Assembly: GCA_039024435.1 (NCBI GenBank)
Contig: JBCCQH010000180.1
Coordinates: 1 to 7,786 of the forward strand
Direction of reading: 5' to 3'
DNA length: 7,786 nucleotides
Source of the DNA: JBCCQH01 sp039024435
GTDB taxonomy: Bacteria > Bacteroidota > Bacteroidia > J057 > JADKCL01
The translations under genes were made by a program, and so were the position numbers. Positions within the stretch are counted from its first letter, which is position 1. Each line of letters begins with the position of its first letter. The notes under the pieces were generated by a model that saw only the letters and a program-made list of their open reading frames with translations, was not told the DNA's origin and searched no databases. Positions 1 to 6,782 of this stretch are shown piece after piece.

Positions 1-894
1 CACTGCCTTGAGGTTGTACAAGTAGGGTTTGCCCATCCCGGCGGGCCACCAAAGGCGTGGATTGGCGATGCTGATCGCCTCTTCCAGGACGTTGCGGCCC
101 CGGTTCAGCACCACGTTTTGCCGCCCGATGGTGTCCCCGTTCAGGACCAATGCCAGTTTGGCGTCGCCCGCTTCGGGAGCGTTCACCTCTACGCGCGCCC
201 GCAGTCGGGCTTCGTTTGTCTCCAGCCCGTCGGTGCGGGTGTAGACATCGGTGATGCGGGCCTCATTCCAGGCCAGCAGATTGATCGGTCGCCAAATTCC
301 CATGGTTACAAAGCGCGGTCCCCAGTCCCAACCGAAATGGTAACCGGCCTTCCGCACAAAGACGCTGATCTTTTCTTTGCCGGCGTCATTGGGGGAAGGC
401 AGTTGGTAGGGCAATGCTTCCAACTGTGCGCTGACCCGCTCGAAGGGCGAGCGGAATACAATGCGGAGTTGGTTTTTGCCGGTTCGCAACTGCGACTTGC
501 ATTCGATTTCCCAGGTGCGGAACATATTGTCGGCGGTCAGCAGAGGTTTGCCGTTGAGGAAGACTTCCGCGTAGGTATCCAGGCCATTGAAGCGGAGGGC
601 GAGGTGTTCATTTTGCAGGAGGTCGGCCGACACGTCAAATTCGGTCCGGTATTCCCAGTCCATACGGCCGATCCACTGGAGGCCTTTCTCATTGGTGCCA
701 TAAAACGGATCCGGGATTTCACCGTTGGCGAGGAGGTCGGTGTGGACCGTGCCGGGGACTTCCGCGGGGAGCCAGGCGTTCTTTCCGATCTGGGAAAATT
801 CCCAATTGCTTTCGAGATTTATGCGCACAGCGGGTCCAGCCAGAAGGAATCCGGGTACAATCAACCCCCATACGATCAATAGCAAGCAGCGCAT
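1..894 (-). CDS. GH2 beta-mannosidase, exported, N-terminal 298 residues (runs off left edge)
   Basis: Probably hydrolyses terminal beta-linked mannose from oligosaccharides in the periplasm or at the cell surface. Translation from the ATG at 894 stays open to the first base of the window. Residues 1-20 (MRCLLLIVWGLIVPGFLLAG) form a signal peptide without a lipobox cysteine. Residues 25-205 are the N-terminal sugar-binding beta-sandwich of beta-mannosidases, with VPGTVHTDLL at 47-56, the DPFYG block at 62-66, NGLDTYAEVFLNG at 103-115, and RKAGYHFGWDWGPRF at 181-195, a hallmark of this group. The second (immunoglobulin-like) domain begins near 208 and includes NPRLWWPAGMGKPYLY at 278-293. The catalytic barrel with its two glutamates lies outside the window, so activity cannot be judged. 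The TIR gene ends only 13 bp upstream, so the two are probably cotranscribed. No Shine-Dalgarno precedes the start. Another GH2 activity is less likely because the GWDWGPRF and WWP blocks favour mannosidase. Confidence 0.93.
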   Translation of the reverse strand, partial: MRCLLLIVWGLIVPGFLLAGPAVRINLESNWEFSQIGKNAWLPAEVPGTVHTDLLANGEIPDPFYGTNEKGLQWIGRMDWEYRTEFDVSADLLQNEHLALRFNGLDTYAEVFLNGKPLLTADNMFRTWEIECKSQLRTGKNQLRIVFRSPFERVSAQLEALPYQLPSPNDAGKEKISVFVRKAGYHFGWDWGPRFVTMGIWRPINLLAWNEARITDVYTRTDGLETNEARLRARVEVNAPEAGDAKLALVLNGDTIGRQNVVLNRGRNVLEEAISIANPRLWWPAGMGKPYLYNLKAV

Positions 895-907
895 GCTGGC
901 GTTTTTA

Positions 908-1603
908 TCAGAATTGAACCGCAATCGCAAAAATGATTTGTCCTACAATCCAGATGATCGCGCAGGTGAGCACGATCCGGCCGGTCCGGTTCTTCTTCGC
1001 GATCTCTTCACGGGCTTTTTCGACATATTTTCCGCGGGGAAAATGGTTCAAGTAATGTTGATAGTACGTCTTCGTGCGGTAAGACGTTGCAATTTGCCAC
1101 GCGCGATCATCCTTTTCGTCGTCGGAGAGCATGTCCCATTCGCTGATGGGCGCATTGGTAAAGGTGGCTTCTTGGGATTGAAGCTGGTCCGGGGCCACGC
1201 CCTTTCCGATTAGCCGATGGATTCCGTGCAATAGCTTTTTAAACTGACGATGGTCTTGTCCACCTTCCCAATTGGTCAGGTCGGCGTAGGTGATGGCATC
1301 GGTGCCTTTGGGGGGCAATACCATATCGATGCGGACGGCGATCAGGCGGCGCTTTAAGCTGCCGGCGCGGGCTTCCGCTTGGATACGGCCCGAAGCTGCT
1401 GATTCCCGCGACCAAACGACGAGGTGTACCTTGCTGGTGTCCAGGGTCTGGTTCAGCAAGTCAATGCTCTCCTGTGCGGTAGCGGGGTGATTGCGGAACC
1501 ACACCTTTAAGCCCGCCCATTCCAACTCTTCCACGACCTTGCGAACGCGGTCTTGATCTTCGGGGGCATAGCTGATGTAGATGTCGAATTGGTCGCGTGT
1601 CAT
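908..1603 (-). CDS. Tail-anchored TIR-domain protein (231 aa)
   Basis: TIR domain, residues about 5-130: box 1 is FDIYISYAPED (6-16), then a helix ending GLKVWF (31-36), then LVVWSRESAASGRIQAEAR (61-79). E77 sits where bacterial NAD-cleaving TIR domains carry their catalytic glutamate. The tryptophan usually four residues before it is R73 here, so NADase activity is possible but unproven. Residues 165-204 form a helical segment with a YxxYLxxFPxGxYxxxA pattern, seen in many bacterial signalling proteins with caspase-like or TIR domains. Residues 209-230 are one hydrophobic helix at the very C-terminus, and no signal peptide is present. This predicts a tail-anchored inner-membrane protein with the TIR domain in the cytoplasm. 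The ATG at 1603 is chosen because the TIR fold starts directly after it. The gene lies 98 bp downstream of the hexosaminidase gene and 13 bp upstream of the mannosidase gene. No known partner of TIR defence systems is visible, so its role is unknown. Confidence 0.9.
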   Translation of the reverse strand: MTRDQFDIYISYAPEDQDRVRKVVEELEWAGLKVWFRNHPATAQESIDLLNQTLDTSKVHLVVWSRESAASGRIQAEARAGSLKRRLIAVRIDMVLPPKGTDAITYADLTNWEGGQDHRQFKKLLHGIHRLIGKGVAPDQLQSQEATFTNAPISEWDMLSDDEKDDRAWQIATSYRTKTYYQHYLNHFPRGKYVEKAREEIAKKNRTGRIVLTCAIIWIVGQIIFAIAVQF

Positions 1604-1669
1604 CGGTCGCGATTTTAAAGCTTAAATAACGGTATTCGCGAAGGAATTCGCAAGGCGCAAAAGCGGGGA

Positions 1670-1692
1670 TTTTCGCATGTGCGGCGCGAAAA
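1670..1692. other. Perfect 7-bp inverted repeat in the GH20-TIR gap
   Basis: TTTTCGC at 1670-1676 and GCGAAAA at 1686-1692 are exact reverse complements with a 9-nt loop, about 10 nt after the hexosaminidase stop codon. No T-tract follows on either strand, so it is not a classical terminator. It could stabilise or process an mRNA, bind a protein, or be chance. A smaller stem (GCGAA-GGAA-TTCGC) lies nearby at 1638-1651. The 98-bp gap must also hold any separate TIR promoter, but I could not find a convincing Bacteroidota TTTG/TAnnTTTG pair. Confidence 0.3.
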
Positions 1693-1701
1693 ATGCGGAT
1701 T

Positions 1702-3717
1702 TTACGGGGCGTAGACGGTGCGGTACAGCATTTCGAATGCTTCTACGACCGCAAGCTCACTTTCGGCGCTGGGTTCGCGGGCATTTGCAATCGTCCGGGC
1801 GATCACGGTTTCCTTCTCGGCAACGGGGGTTCCGGCGGCATGCATTTCCAGCAGTTCCAGGCCCACTACGGCGAGGGACTTGAGCCGCAGGGACAGCGGA
1901 ATGCCTTCGCGCAAGAGGGGGGCACTTTCGCACAGTTCCAGGTAGGCGGCGTGGTTGTCCCGCCAGGAACGCAGCCACAGCGTGAGCACGATCCGTCCCG
2001 GTTCATCCGGTTCCCGCAGGTAGTCTTCCATCGCGGTGCGGAATCGGCGCGCCACCGGTGCATCGGGAATGGCCATGTCCGGAATGCGGGTCAACGGCAG
2101 GGCGGTGCTGTACGGGATGCCCTGGTGGTGGCGTTGGTAGATTTTCAATGGCTCCACCACGTCGAGCAGGGTGGCCAGGGGCTGGATGGCGGTACTTCCG
2201 GCGGCGCGGCGCATCATTATTTCCCGGTTGCTGCGGTGGCGCAGGCCGTCCATTTCCAGCCAAAGCGAGGCGCCTTCCAGCCGGCGGTACAGGTCGGACA
2301 CATCCTTTACGGAGGCGGCCGACCAGAGCCGTTCGGCAATCGCGCAGGTCCGCGGCCAGATCCGACTGTCGATGGTTTCCGGGGAGATCAGTTCGCCCCA
2401 CATCGTCGCCTCTCCTCCCAGTACATGTTTCCGGGCCTCGGCATCCAGCTGGCTGCCCGCGGGCAGGGGATCATTGCGGTAGTGCTCCGCCGCCGGTTTG
2501 CCCAGGTCGATGTAGTAGCCATTGGACAGTAGGACGTCGTAGCCTTGCGTTGCCGCCTGGACCAGAGCTTCACGTCCCCGCCAACTTTGAATCACAATGT
2601 TGCGCGGGATGCCCGGCTGCAAGATCTCGTCCCAGCCCATCATGCGCTTGCCATTTTTCTCCAGTATTTTTAACAGGCGCTGGTTGAAGTACTGCTGGAG
2701 CGCGTGGTTGTCGGCAAGGTCATTTTCCTGCATGAAAGCCTGGATTTTAGGATTGGCATTCCAGTGCTTGCCGTTGTTCTCGTCCCCCCCAATGTGGAAA
2801 TACGCGTCGGGAAACAGGTCGCACATTTCCGTCAAAAAGGTGTCCAGGAAGGTGTACACCTCTTCCCGGGTGGGATCCATCGCCGGGTCAAAGACCCCAA
2901 ACCCGGTTTCGATGGTGTACGGTCCTGGGGCGGAGGCCAGTTCGGGATGTCCCACGAACCAGGCGGTGGCGTGTCCGGGCAGGTCAAATTCGGGCACGAC
3001 CCGGATGCCCCGGGCGTCGGCGTAGGCGATGATGTCGCGGACCTCGTGCTGGGTGAAGTAGTGGCCGTTGGAACCTTTTTCGTGCAGTTTGGGGTAGCGC
3101 CGACTTTCGATGCGGAATCCCTGGTCTTCGCTCAGGTGCCAGTGCAAAACGTTTAGTTTCATGGCGGCCATCCCGTCTAGGTTGCGCTTAATCACGGCGG
3201 CGGGTTGCCAGTGCCGGCACACGTCGATCAGCAGTCCGCGCCAAGGGAAGCGGGGGGCATCCTCGATCTTGCCGGCGGGAAAGTAGTAGCCGGATGCATC
3301 GGCACTGAGCAGTTGCAGGAGGGTTTCCAGGCCGTGGAGCGCGCCCAGATCGGTTTCCGCTTCGAGCATGATCCGCCGCGGGGTGATTTTCAAGACGTAG
3401 CTTTCGTCGTCGTGGAGGGCCAGGGCGGCCCGGGTGCGCACCCAGATGTTGAGTCCGTCCCCGGGAAAGCCTTGGGTAGCGGCGGTATCGGGCAAGTTCA
3501 GCCCGGTACGGCCATCGAGGCGGGTGAGCCACCGGTTTGCGCCCGGGCGAATGCGGCTGGGGGTGCTTTCCCGCAGCACCACCCGGAAGTTGGGGCCGAG
3601 GCGGAACCGGCCTTTGCCGGGTTTTACGTGCTGGGGTACGGGTAATAGCTCGTCGAATTGGGCCGTAGCGGTCCCGGCCAGACCAATCAGGAACAGCAAA
3701 GGGATGATTTTGCGCAT
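1702..3717 (-). CDS. GH20 beta-N-acetylhexosaminidase, exported (671 aa)
   Basis: Retaining exo-enzyme expected to remove terminal beta-linked GlcNAc or GalNAc by substrate-assisted catalysis, acting in the periplasm or outside. The start is placed at the ATG at 3717 because it begins a clean signal peptide (MRKIIPLLFLIGLAGTATAQ). An ORF extension to 3930 adds 71 residues in front of it and has no family support. Residues 25-150 are the GH20 N-terminal domain (LLPVPQHVKPG onward). The barrel starts at PRFPWRGLLIDVCRHW (155-170) and includes LHWHLSEDQGFRIES (191-205), PEFDLPGHA (242-250), HIGGDE (308-313, catalytic Asp312-Glu313), MGWDE (360-364) and GGEATMWGE (434-442). A further mostly helical C-terminal region follows to residue 671. 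All expected catalytic blocks are present. The 200-bp gap to the upstream gene probably contains its promoter, but none is clear. The beta-mannosidase two genes downstream suggests a shared mannose/GlcNAc glycan substrate. Confidence 0.95.
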   Translation of the reverse strand: MRKIIPLLFLIGLAGTATAQFDELLPVPQHVKPGKGRFRLGPNFRVVLRESTPSRIRPGANRWLTRLDGRTGLNLPDTAATQGFPGDGLNIWVRTRAALALHDDESYVLKITPRRIMLEAETDLGALHGLETLLQLLSADASGYYFPAGKIEDAPRFPWRGLLIDVCRHWQPAAVIKRNLDGMAAMKLNVLHWHLSEDQGFRIESRRYPKLHEKGSNGHYFTQHEVRDIIAYADARGIRVVPEFDLPGHATAWFVGHPELASAPGPYTIETGFGVFDPAMDPTREEVYTFLDTFLTEMCDLFPDAYFHIGGDENNGKHWNANPKIQAFMQENDLADNHALQQYFNQRLLKILEKNGKRMMGWDEILQPGIPRNIVIQSWRGREALVQAATQGYDVLLSNGYYIDLGKPAAEHYRNDPLPAGSQLDAEARKHVLGGEATMWGELISPETIDSRIWPRTCAIAERLWSAASVKDVSDLYRRLEGASLWLEMDGLRHRSNREIMMRRAAGSTAIQPLATLLDVVEPLKIYQRHHQGIPYSTALPLTRIPDMAIPDAPVARRFRTAMEDYLREPDEPGRIVLTLWLRSWRDNHAAYLELCESAPLLREGIPLSLRLKSLAVVGLELLEMHAAGTPVAEKETVIARTIANAREPSAESELAVVEAFEMLYRTVYAP

Positions 3718-3917
3718 GGGTAAAAATACGGGTTTTGCGGTCCCGGGGGCAAGTTTTGTAATGGTTGTGGTGGAGGCAATTCGGTTTCCGTGAAAGTAGG
3801 CTTGGGACAATTCCGGCCGGATGCGCAACACTGTTTCTTCACCGTTGTCTGGTGCGAAATTGAGCAAAGGGAGAAGTAAACCGCAAAAAATTAGGAGTGG
3901 TTTGGGTTGAGTGGTAC

Positions 3918-5153
3918 TTAACGTGTCCAACGGAGACCGACTTCGAAAGGGGCAAAAAACAAATTGAATGGCCAGCTCCCGATCAAAGGAAGATGGTCAC
4001 CAAGGGTTGGATCAACGAAAAAATAGCTTTTCCCCGCAATGACAATGGGCTTTACGTACTCATCTCTCGGGGGACACGCAATTGCGAGACAAATATGATT
4101 GTCAAATTCCAAGGTAATCATCGGATAGCCAATCAATTCTTTTTGCAACTGCCAGAGCAAGGCTGCTTTATCCTCACAATCCCCATAGGTACGGAAGAGG
4201 GTTTCCTCAGGCGTCAGCGATTCATGGGCTTTGCCGCTCGCAATTGAATCGTCCCGATTCTCAATTCCGAACTTTACAAATTCAATCAAGGTGAGCAGTG
4301 AGTCCATTCTTGAACGATGCAGTTTTTTATCCCAAAGGCCGTGGGCAATTGCCGAGATTGTTGGTTGCGCAATTGGAATGTCAAAGTAAGTTTCATTTCG
4401 CAATTCCGGATGTTGCGAGAGGATTGCGACTCGGTGACGCGATAGGGGCACCTGCAGCTTTTTCACATGCTCGGATTGTCGAAATTCAAAGCTCAGAGTA
4501 TCCCAAAGATGTTCGCTTAATTGAGGCAATTTGCGCAAACTTAGATTAAATCTGTGGGTCGGGAATTTGGTCTTAGAGATAAACTCTAACTCCATATCTT
4601 CAACCGTTCCGGACTGATCGATCAAGTAATACCGCTTGCCGGTTTCATCTCGGAATGTAGGTACATCAAAGACTTCGTTCCCCTCGACAAACAAAAACAA
4701 CTCGCCTTCCGAAAAAGCAACCAGACTGGAGACCCCAAGTCCTTGCAGAGCCTTGTGCTCAAACATGATTTTGAAAGTGGGGGGAAAATCCGGCAGAATC
4801 CGATCCAGTACCTTCTGAAGAAATTTAAACACCATGTAATCGTTCCAGCCCGCTGATTTCATCACCGGGGCGAATGAATTCACGATCCTTTGAATTTTTA
4901 TGCTCGGCATTCGATCAATATGATACATTCCCGATTGCGCATCGATGATCTCAAGGTGCTTCCATTGTTCGGTCCAGGAGAAATCACCGGAAACAACAAT
5001 TTTATCCCCATAGAAATCAAATTCCTGGGCGGTTACCTGGCTGGGCAATTCCGAGTGGCCGGGAAAGAAAAGCACCAGGAATACCATCCAGGGGCGTACC
5101 CCCACAGTGGTGAAAAATTTCGGGAGCAATCGGGATCGTTTTCCGGAAACCAT
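3918..5153 (-). CDS. Exported transglutaminase-like protein, intact copy (411 aa)
   Basis: I do not recognise a named family. The C-terminal third (about residues 280-395) looks like a transglutaminase/papain-like fold with a candidate triad: Cys326 in YGDCEDKAALLW, His353 in FDNHICLAI and Asp381 in YFFVDPTLGD. Such domains act as cysteine peptidases, amidases or crosslinking enzymes, so the reaction here is unknown. The N-terminus has basic residues followed by a hydrophobic stretch (about 19-31, WMVFLVLFF) and VTAQ near residue 43, which reads as a signal peptide. Residues 45-275 match nothing I know. The ATG at 5153 is chosen because it starts this signal. The frame is open for another 135 codons upstream, but that part encodes an RHS remnant and shadow sequence. 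A broken paralogue lies at 5495-6737 and aligns along the whole length. Base composition appears more AT-rich than in the glycosidase genes. The GH20 gene starts 200 bp downstream on the same strand. Confidence 0.85.
   Translation of the reverse strand: MVSGKRSRLLPKFFTTVGVRPWMVFLVLFFPGHSELPSQVTAQEFDFYGDKIVVSGDFSWTEQWKHLEIIDAQSGMYHIDRMPSIKIQRIVNSFAPVMKSAGWNDYMVFKFLQKVLDRILPDFPPTFKIMFEHKALQGLGVSSLVAFSEGELFLFVEGNEVFDVPTFRDETGKRYYLIDQSGTVEDMELEFISKTKFPTHRFNLSLRKLPQLSEHLWDTLSFEFRQSEHVKKLQVPLSRHRVAILSQHPELRNETYFDIPIAQPTISAIAHGLWDKKLHRSRMDSLLTLIEFVKFGIENRDDSIASGKAHESLTPEETLFRTYGDCEDKAALLWQLQKELIGYPMITLEFDNHICLAIACPPRDEYVKPIVIAGKSYFFVDPTLGDHLPLIGSWPFNLFFAPFEVGLRWTR
4132..4181 (-). repeat. Conserved DNA block around the catalytic Cys, copy 1
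   Basis: By manual alignment this 50-bp block matches 5730-5779 at 45 of 50 positions, with 23 identical bases in a row (4141-4163 against 5739-5761). It encodes the segment from the catalytic DCEDK through WQLQKELIG of the intact transglutaminase-like gene. The match is much stronger than in the rest of the two genes. Confidence 0.8.
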
Positions 5154-5199
5154 GGTTAAAGATATTGTGTCGGTCCTAGAATCCCCGCAAAACCGGGCA

Positions 5200-5490
5200 A
5201 TTAGATTGTCGATCAGCCCGAAGGAATTGCCGGTGAGCAAGCCATTGCGCCGGGCTTGGGTGATGTTGCCATTGAGATCGTAGCGGAGCTTTTCCACGGT
5301 GTAATGGTCCACTTCCGCGATCCATTGGGTCGTGCCGGGTGACATGGCGGCATAGTTCCCTTCGCGCAACCGGCCAACCGCATCGTAGCGGAAACCGTAG
5401 GCCCGCTTCATGTTGTCCGACTTGCTTTTCCAGCAGATGCCGGAAATATTGCCGGTGTGCAAACGGTCGCCATTGAGCTTTTCCAGCATC
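5200..5490 (-). pseudogene. RHS-repeat protein fragment (about 97 residues, no start or end)
   Basis: The minus-strand frame encodes consecutive RHS/YD-repeat motifs: LHTGNISGICWKSKSDNM, then RAYGFRYDAVGRLREGNYAA, then RYDLNGNITQARRNG, then FGLIDNL. Full RHS proteins are large surface or secreted beta-shell proteins, often carrying variable C-terminal toxins. Here only about 97 residues survive, with no start codon of their own and no shell or toxin part. The similarity begins just after the stop codon of the broken transglutaminase-like gene (5495-5497) and fades after LIDNL near 5200, about 50 bp before the intact paralogue's start. The frame runs straight into that paralogue without a stop, so a fused 546-residue reading from 5558 is formally possible. 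Both edges look like recombination junctions, and I read it as a displaced RHS core piece. Confidence 0.75.
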
Positions 5491-5729
5491 CATTTCAATC
5501 TCCCGGCGCCCATGAAGGCCCGAAGTCGAACGGCAAACCAAACAATCCAAAAGGCCAACTCCCGATCATCGGCAAATTGCTTTCCGGTGAATCTTTCTCG
5601 ATCGAGGGATCAGCGACATAGAATTTTTCTCCTTTATATTCGATTGGATCGGCATAGAATTCATTGTAAGGCGCCGCAATGGCAAGGCTGACGTGCGTCT
5701 CAAATTCGAGAACTACCATGGGAAGTCCG

Positions 5730-5779
5730 ATCAATTCCTTTTGCAACTGCCAGAGCAAGGCAACTTTGTCCTCGCAATC
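5730..5779 (-). repeat. Conserved DNA block around the catalytic Cys, copy 2
   Basis: Partner of 4132-4181, with 45 of 50 bases the same and a 23-base identical core at 5739-5761. It lies in the broken paralogue and encodes its DCEDK-to-ELIG segment. Local gene conversion or strong selection on the catalytic segment could explain the match. Confidence 0.8.
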
Positions 5780-6048
5780 TGCACCACGCCCCGCAAGAAC
5801 TTCCTCGGCAGAAAGGCTGAAATGTTCAATCCCACAGGTTTCAAGGTCCGTCCGATATTCGAATCCGTTCCTCACGAAAGCGATTAACTTTTCGAGCGAA
5901 TCGGTCTTTGTTTTGAGCAAAGAATCATTATCAAACAGTTCTCGACCGATTCCTCCCACTGTTTCCTTGGTAATTGGCAGGTGATAATAGTGGTCATTGC
6001 CCAGCCGGGGATAGGTCGAGTAGTGATCCGCTCTGGCTCGTGAAACGC

Positions 6049-6075
6049 GGAATGCCGTGGAATGCCGTGGAATGC
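6049..6075. repeat. 10-bp tandem repeat (2.7 copies) causing a frameshift
   Basis: The unit GGAATGCCGT occurs at 6049-6058 and 6059-6068, followed by GGAATGC at 6069-6075, with no mismatch. On the coding (minus) strand the upstream frame reads FEFRDSLHST and leaves the paralogue alignment here, while the downstream frame enters as STAFRVSRARADHYSTYP and resumes it. Removing one 10-bp unit joins the two frames exactly and gives a sequence similar in length to the intact paralogue across this region. Ten is not a multiple of three, so a copy-number change by slippage switches the frame. Confidence 0.92.
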
Positions 6076-6284
6076 AAAGAATCGCGAAATTCAAATACAA
6101 CTTCAACGGTATCCCAAAGAGGTGGATCAAGTTTTGGAAATGGAATCGGACCAAAATTGAATTTTTTGCTGGTACCATTCGGTTGTGCAATGACTTCCGC
6201 ATTTGCTTCTCCGTTGTACGACGTACCAGAATGCCAAACATAGGTTTGCCCTTCCGCCATGGAGATTGTTGGAGCAAACGGTAA

Positions 6285-6287
6285 CTA
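6285..6287 (-). other. In-frame TAG in the broken transglutaminase-like gene
   Basis: The upstream part ends SLYVLSDD followed by TAG. The same frame then continues LPFAPTISMAEGQTYVW, which aligns with the intact paralogue's VFDVPTFRDETGKRYYL. The stop therefore interrupts an otherwise continuous frame, and a single base change from a sense codon is enough to explain it. The ATG at 6260 within the continuation is an internal methionine, not evidence of a separate gene. Confidence 0.75.
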
Positions 6288-6759
6288 GTCGTCACTCAGA
6301 ACATATAGTGATAGCCCGTAGTTTGACCAAACCAAAAGTGGTGCGTACCCGATCTTTTGCAGCACTTTGTGCTTTACGATCAAGGTCAAGTCTTCCGCTA
6401 TTTCGGGGGAAGTCTTGGCAATTTGTTCCTCAAGACATCTGAGCATGAGATAATCATTCAATAGCTCATCAGAAACGATAGCCTTGAGGTCCTTCACCAC
6501 GATAGAAATATGTTTGTCCGGAATAGAATTGAAAACTTCTGTTATGGCCTTCGAATCGTTTTGTTCGCCGATCTCTAGCTCGGACAACCATTTCAGATCG
6601 GAGATTGCTGATTCGCACCTGCATACAATGATGTCCTGTGGCGAATCCAATTGAGAAAACCCCGAAAAGGGCATCAGCAGAAACAGTGCAGAAACCCATG
6701 TAGACCAATTCCAAAATACTGGCGTCCGGGGAAATTCTCAGGAGCACTACAAATCCATG

Positions 6760-6782
6760 AATAGCTGCCTTATGCGGCTATT
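6760..6782. terminator. Hairpin between the IS transposase and the broken paralogue
   Basis: AATAGCTGC (6760-6768) can pair with GCGGCTATT (6774-6782) around a 5-nt loop, giving nine pairs including one G-T. It lies about 30 bp past the transposase stop (6812-6814), just beyond a run of eight Cs at 6804-6811. No long T-tract follows on the minus strand, so termination is only a guess. It could also be structure near the end of the IS. The other IS end is outside the window, so terminal inverted repeats cannot be tested. Confidence 0.35.

Larger units (their letters stand above)
5495..6737 (-). pseudogene. Broken paralogue of the transglutaminase-like gene
   Basis: Read with its lesions repaired, this aligns end to end with the intact gene at 3918-5153: a hydrophobic leader (VFWNWSTWVSALFLLM), LLNDYLMLRCLEEQI matching the intact WNDYMVFKFLQKVL, LWDTVEVVFEFRDS matching LWDTLSFEFRQS, then GADCEDKVALLWQLQKELIG, a His in FETHVSLAI, an Asp in FYVADPS, and LPMIGSWPFGLF. 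Three lesions are seen. The leader frame has no ATG, GTG or TTG between a TGA at 6738-6740 and the ATG at 6674. An in-frame TAG sits at 6285-6287. A frame change falls at the 10-bp tandem repeat at 6049-6075. Dropping one repeat unit leaves exactly 390 codons from 6674 to the TGA at 5495-5497, close to the intact copy's 411. The catalytic residues are retained, so decay looks fairly recent. Surviving pieces are 6285-6674, 5994-6284 and 5495 to about 6075. The IS transposase lies directly upstream. Confidence 0.86.

Noticed and set aside
118..882. 254-codon plus-strand ORF
   Set aside because: It is antisense to the beta-mannosidase frame, whose translation shows clear family motifs. The plus-strand product looks like nothing known.
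1693..2532. 279-codon plus-strand ORF
   Set aside because: Antisense shadow of the GC-rich GH20 gene. Other plus-strand ORFs at 2058-3645 have the same cause.
3718..3917. Promoter for the GH20 gene
   Set aside because: I searched for Bacteroidota TTTG and TAnnTTTG elements at normal spacing and found only poor matches.
3718..3930. 71-residue N-terminal extension of the GH20 protein
   Set aside because: The ATG at 3717 starts a clean signal peptide, and the extension would put that signal in the middle of the protein.
3918..5558. Single 546-residue protein joining RHS repeats to the transglutaminase-like domain
   Set aside because: The first 24 or so residues overlap the coding end of the broken paralogue in another frame, the RHS part has no proper N-terminus, and the last 411 residues have their own export signal. 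It is kept as a finding but not as the gene call.
6469..6747. 92-codon minus-strand ORF starting at a GTG
   Set aside because: It overlaps the 5' part of the broken paralogue in a different frame. It could hold the lost start through a frameshift, but its own product does not align with the intact copy.
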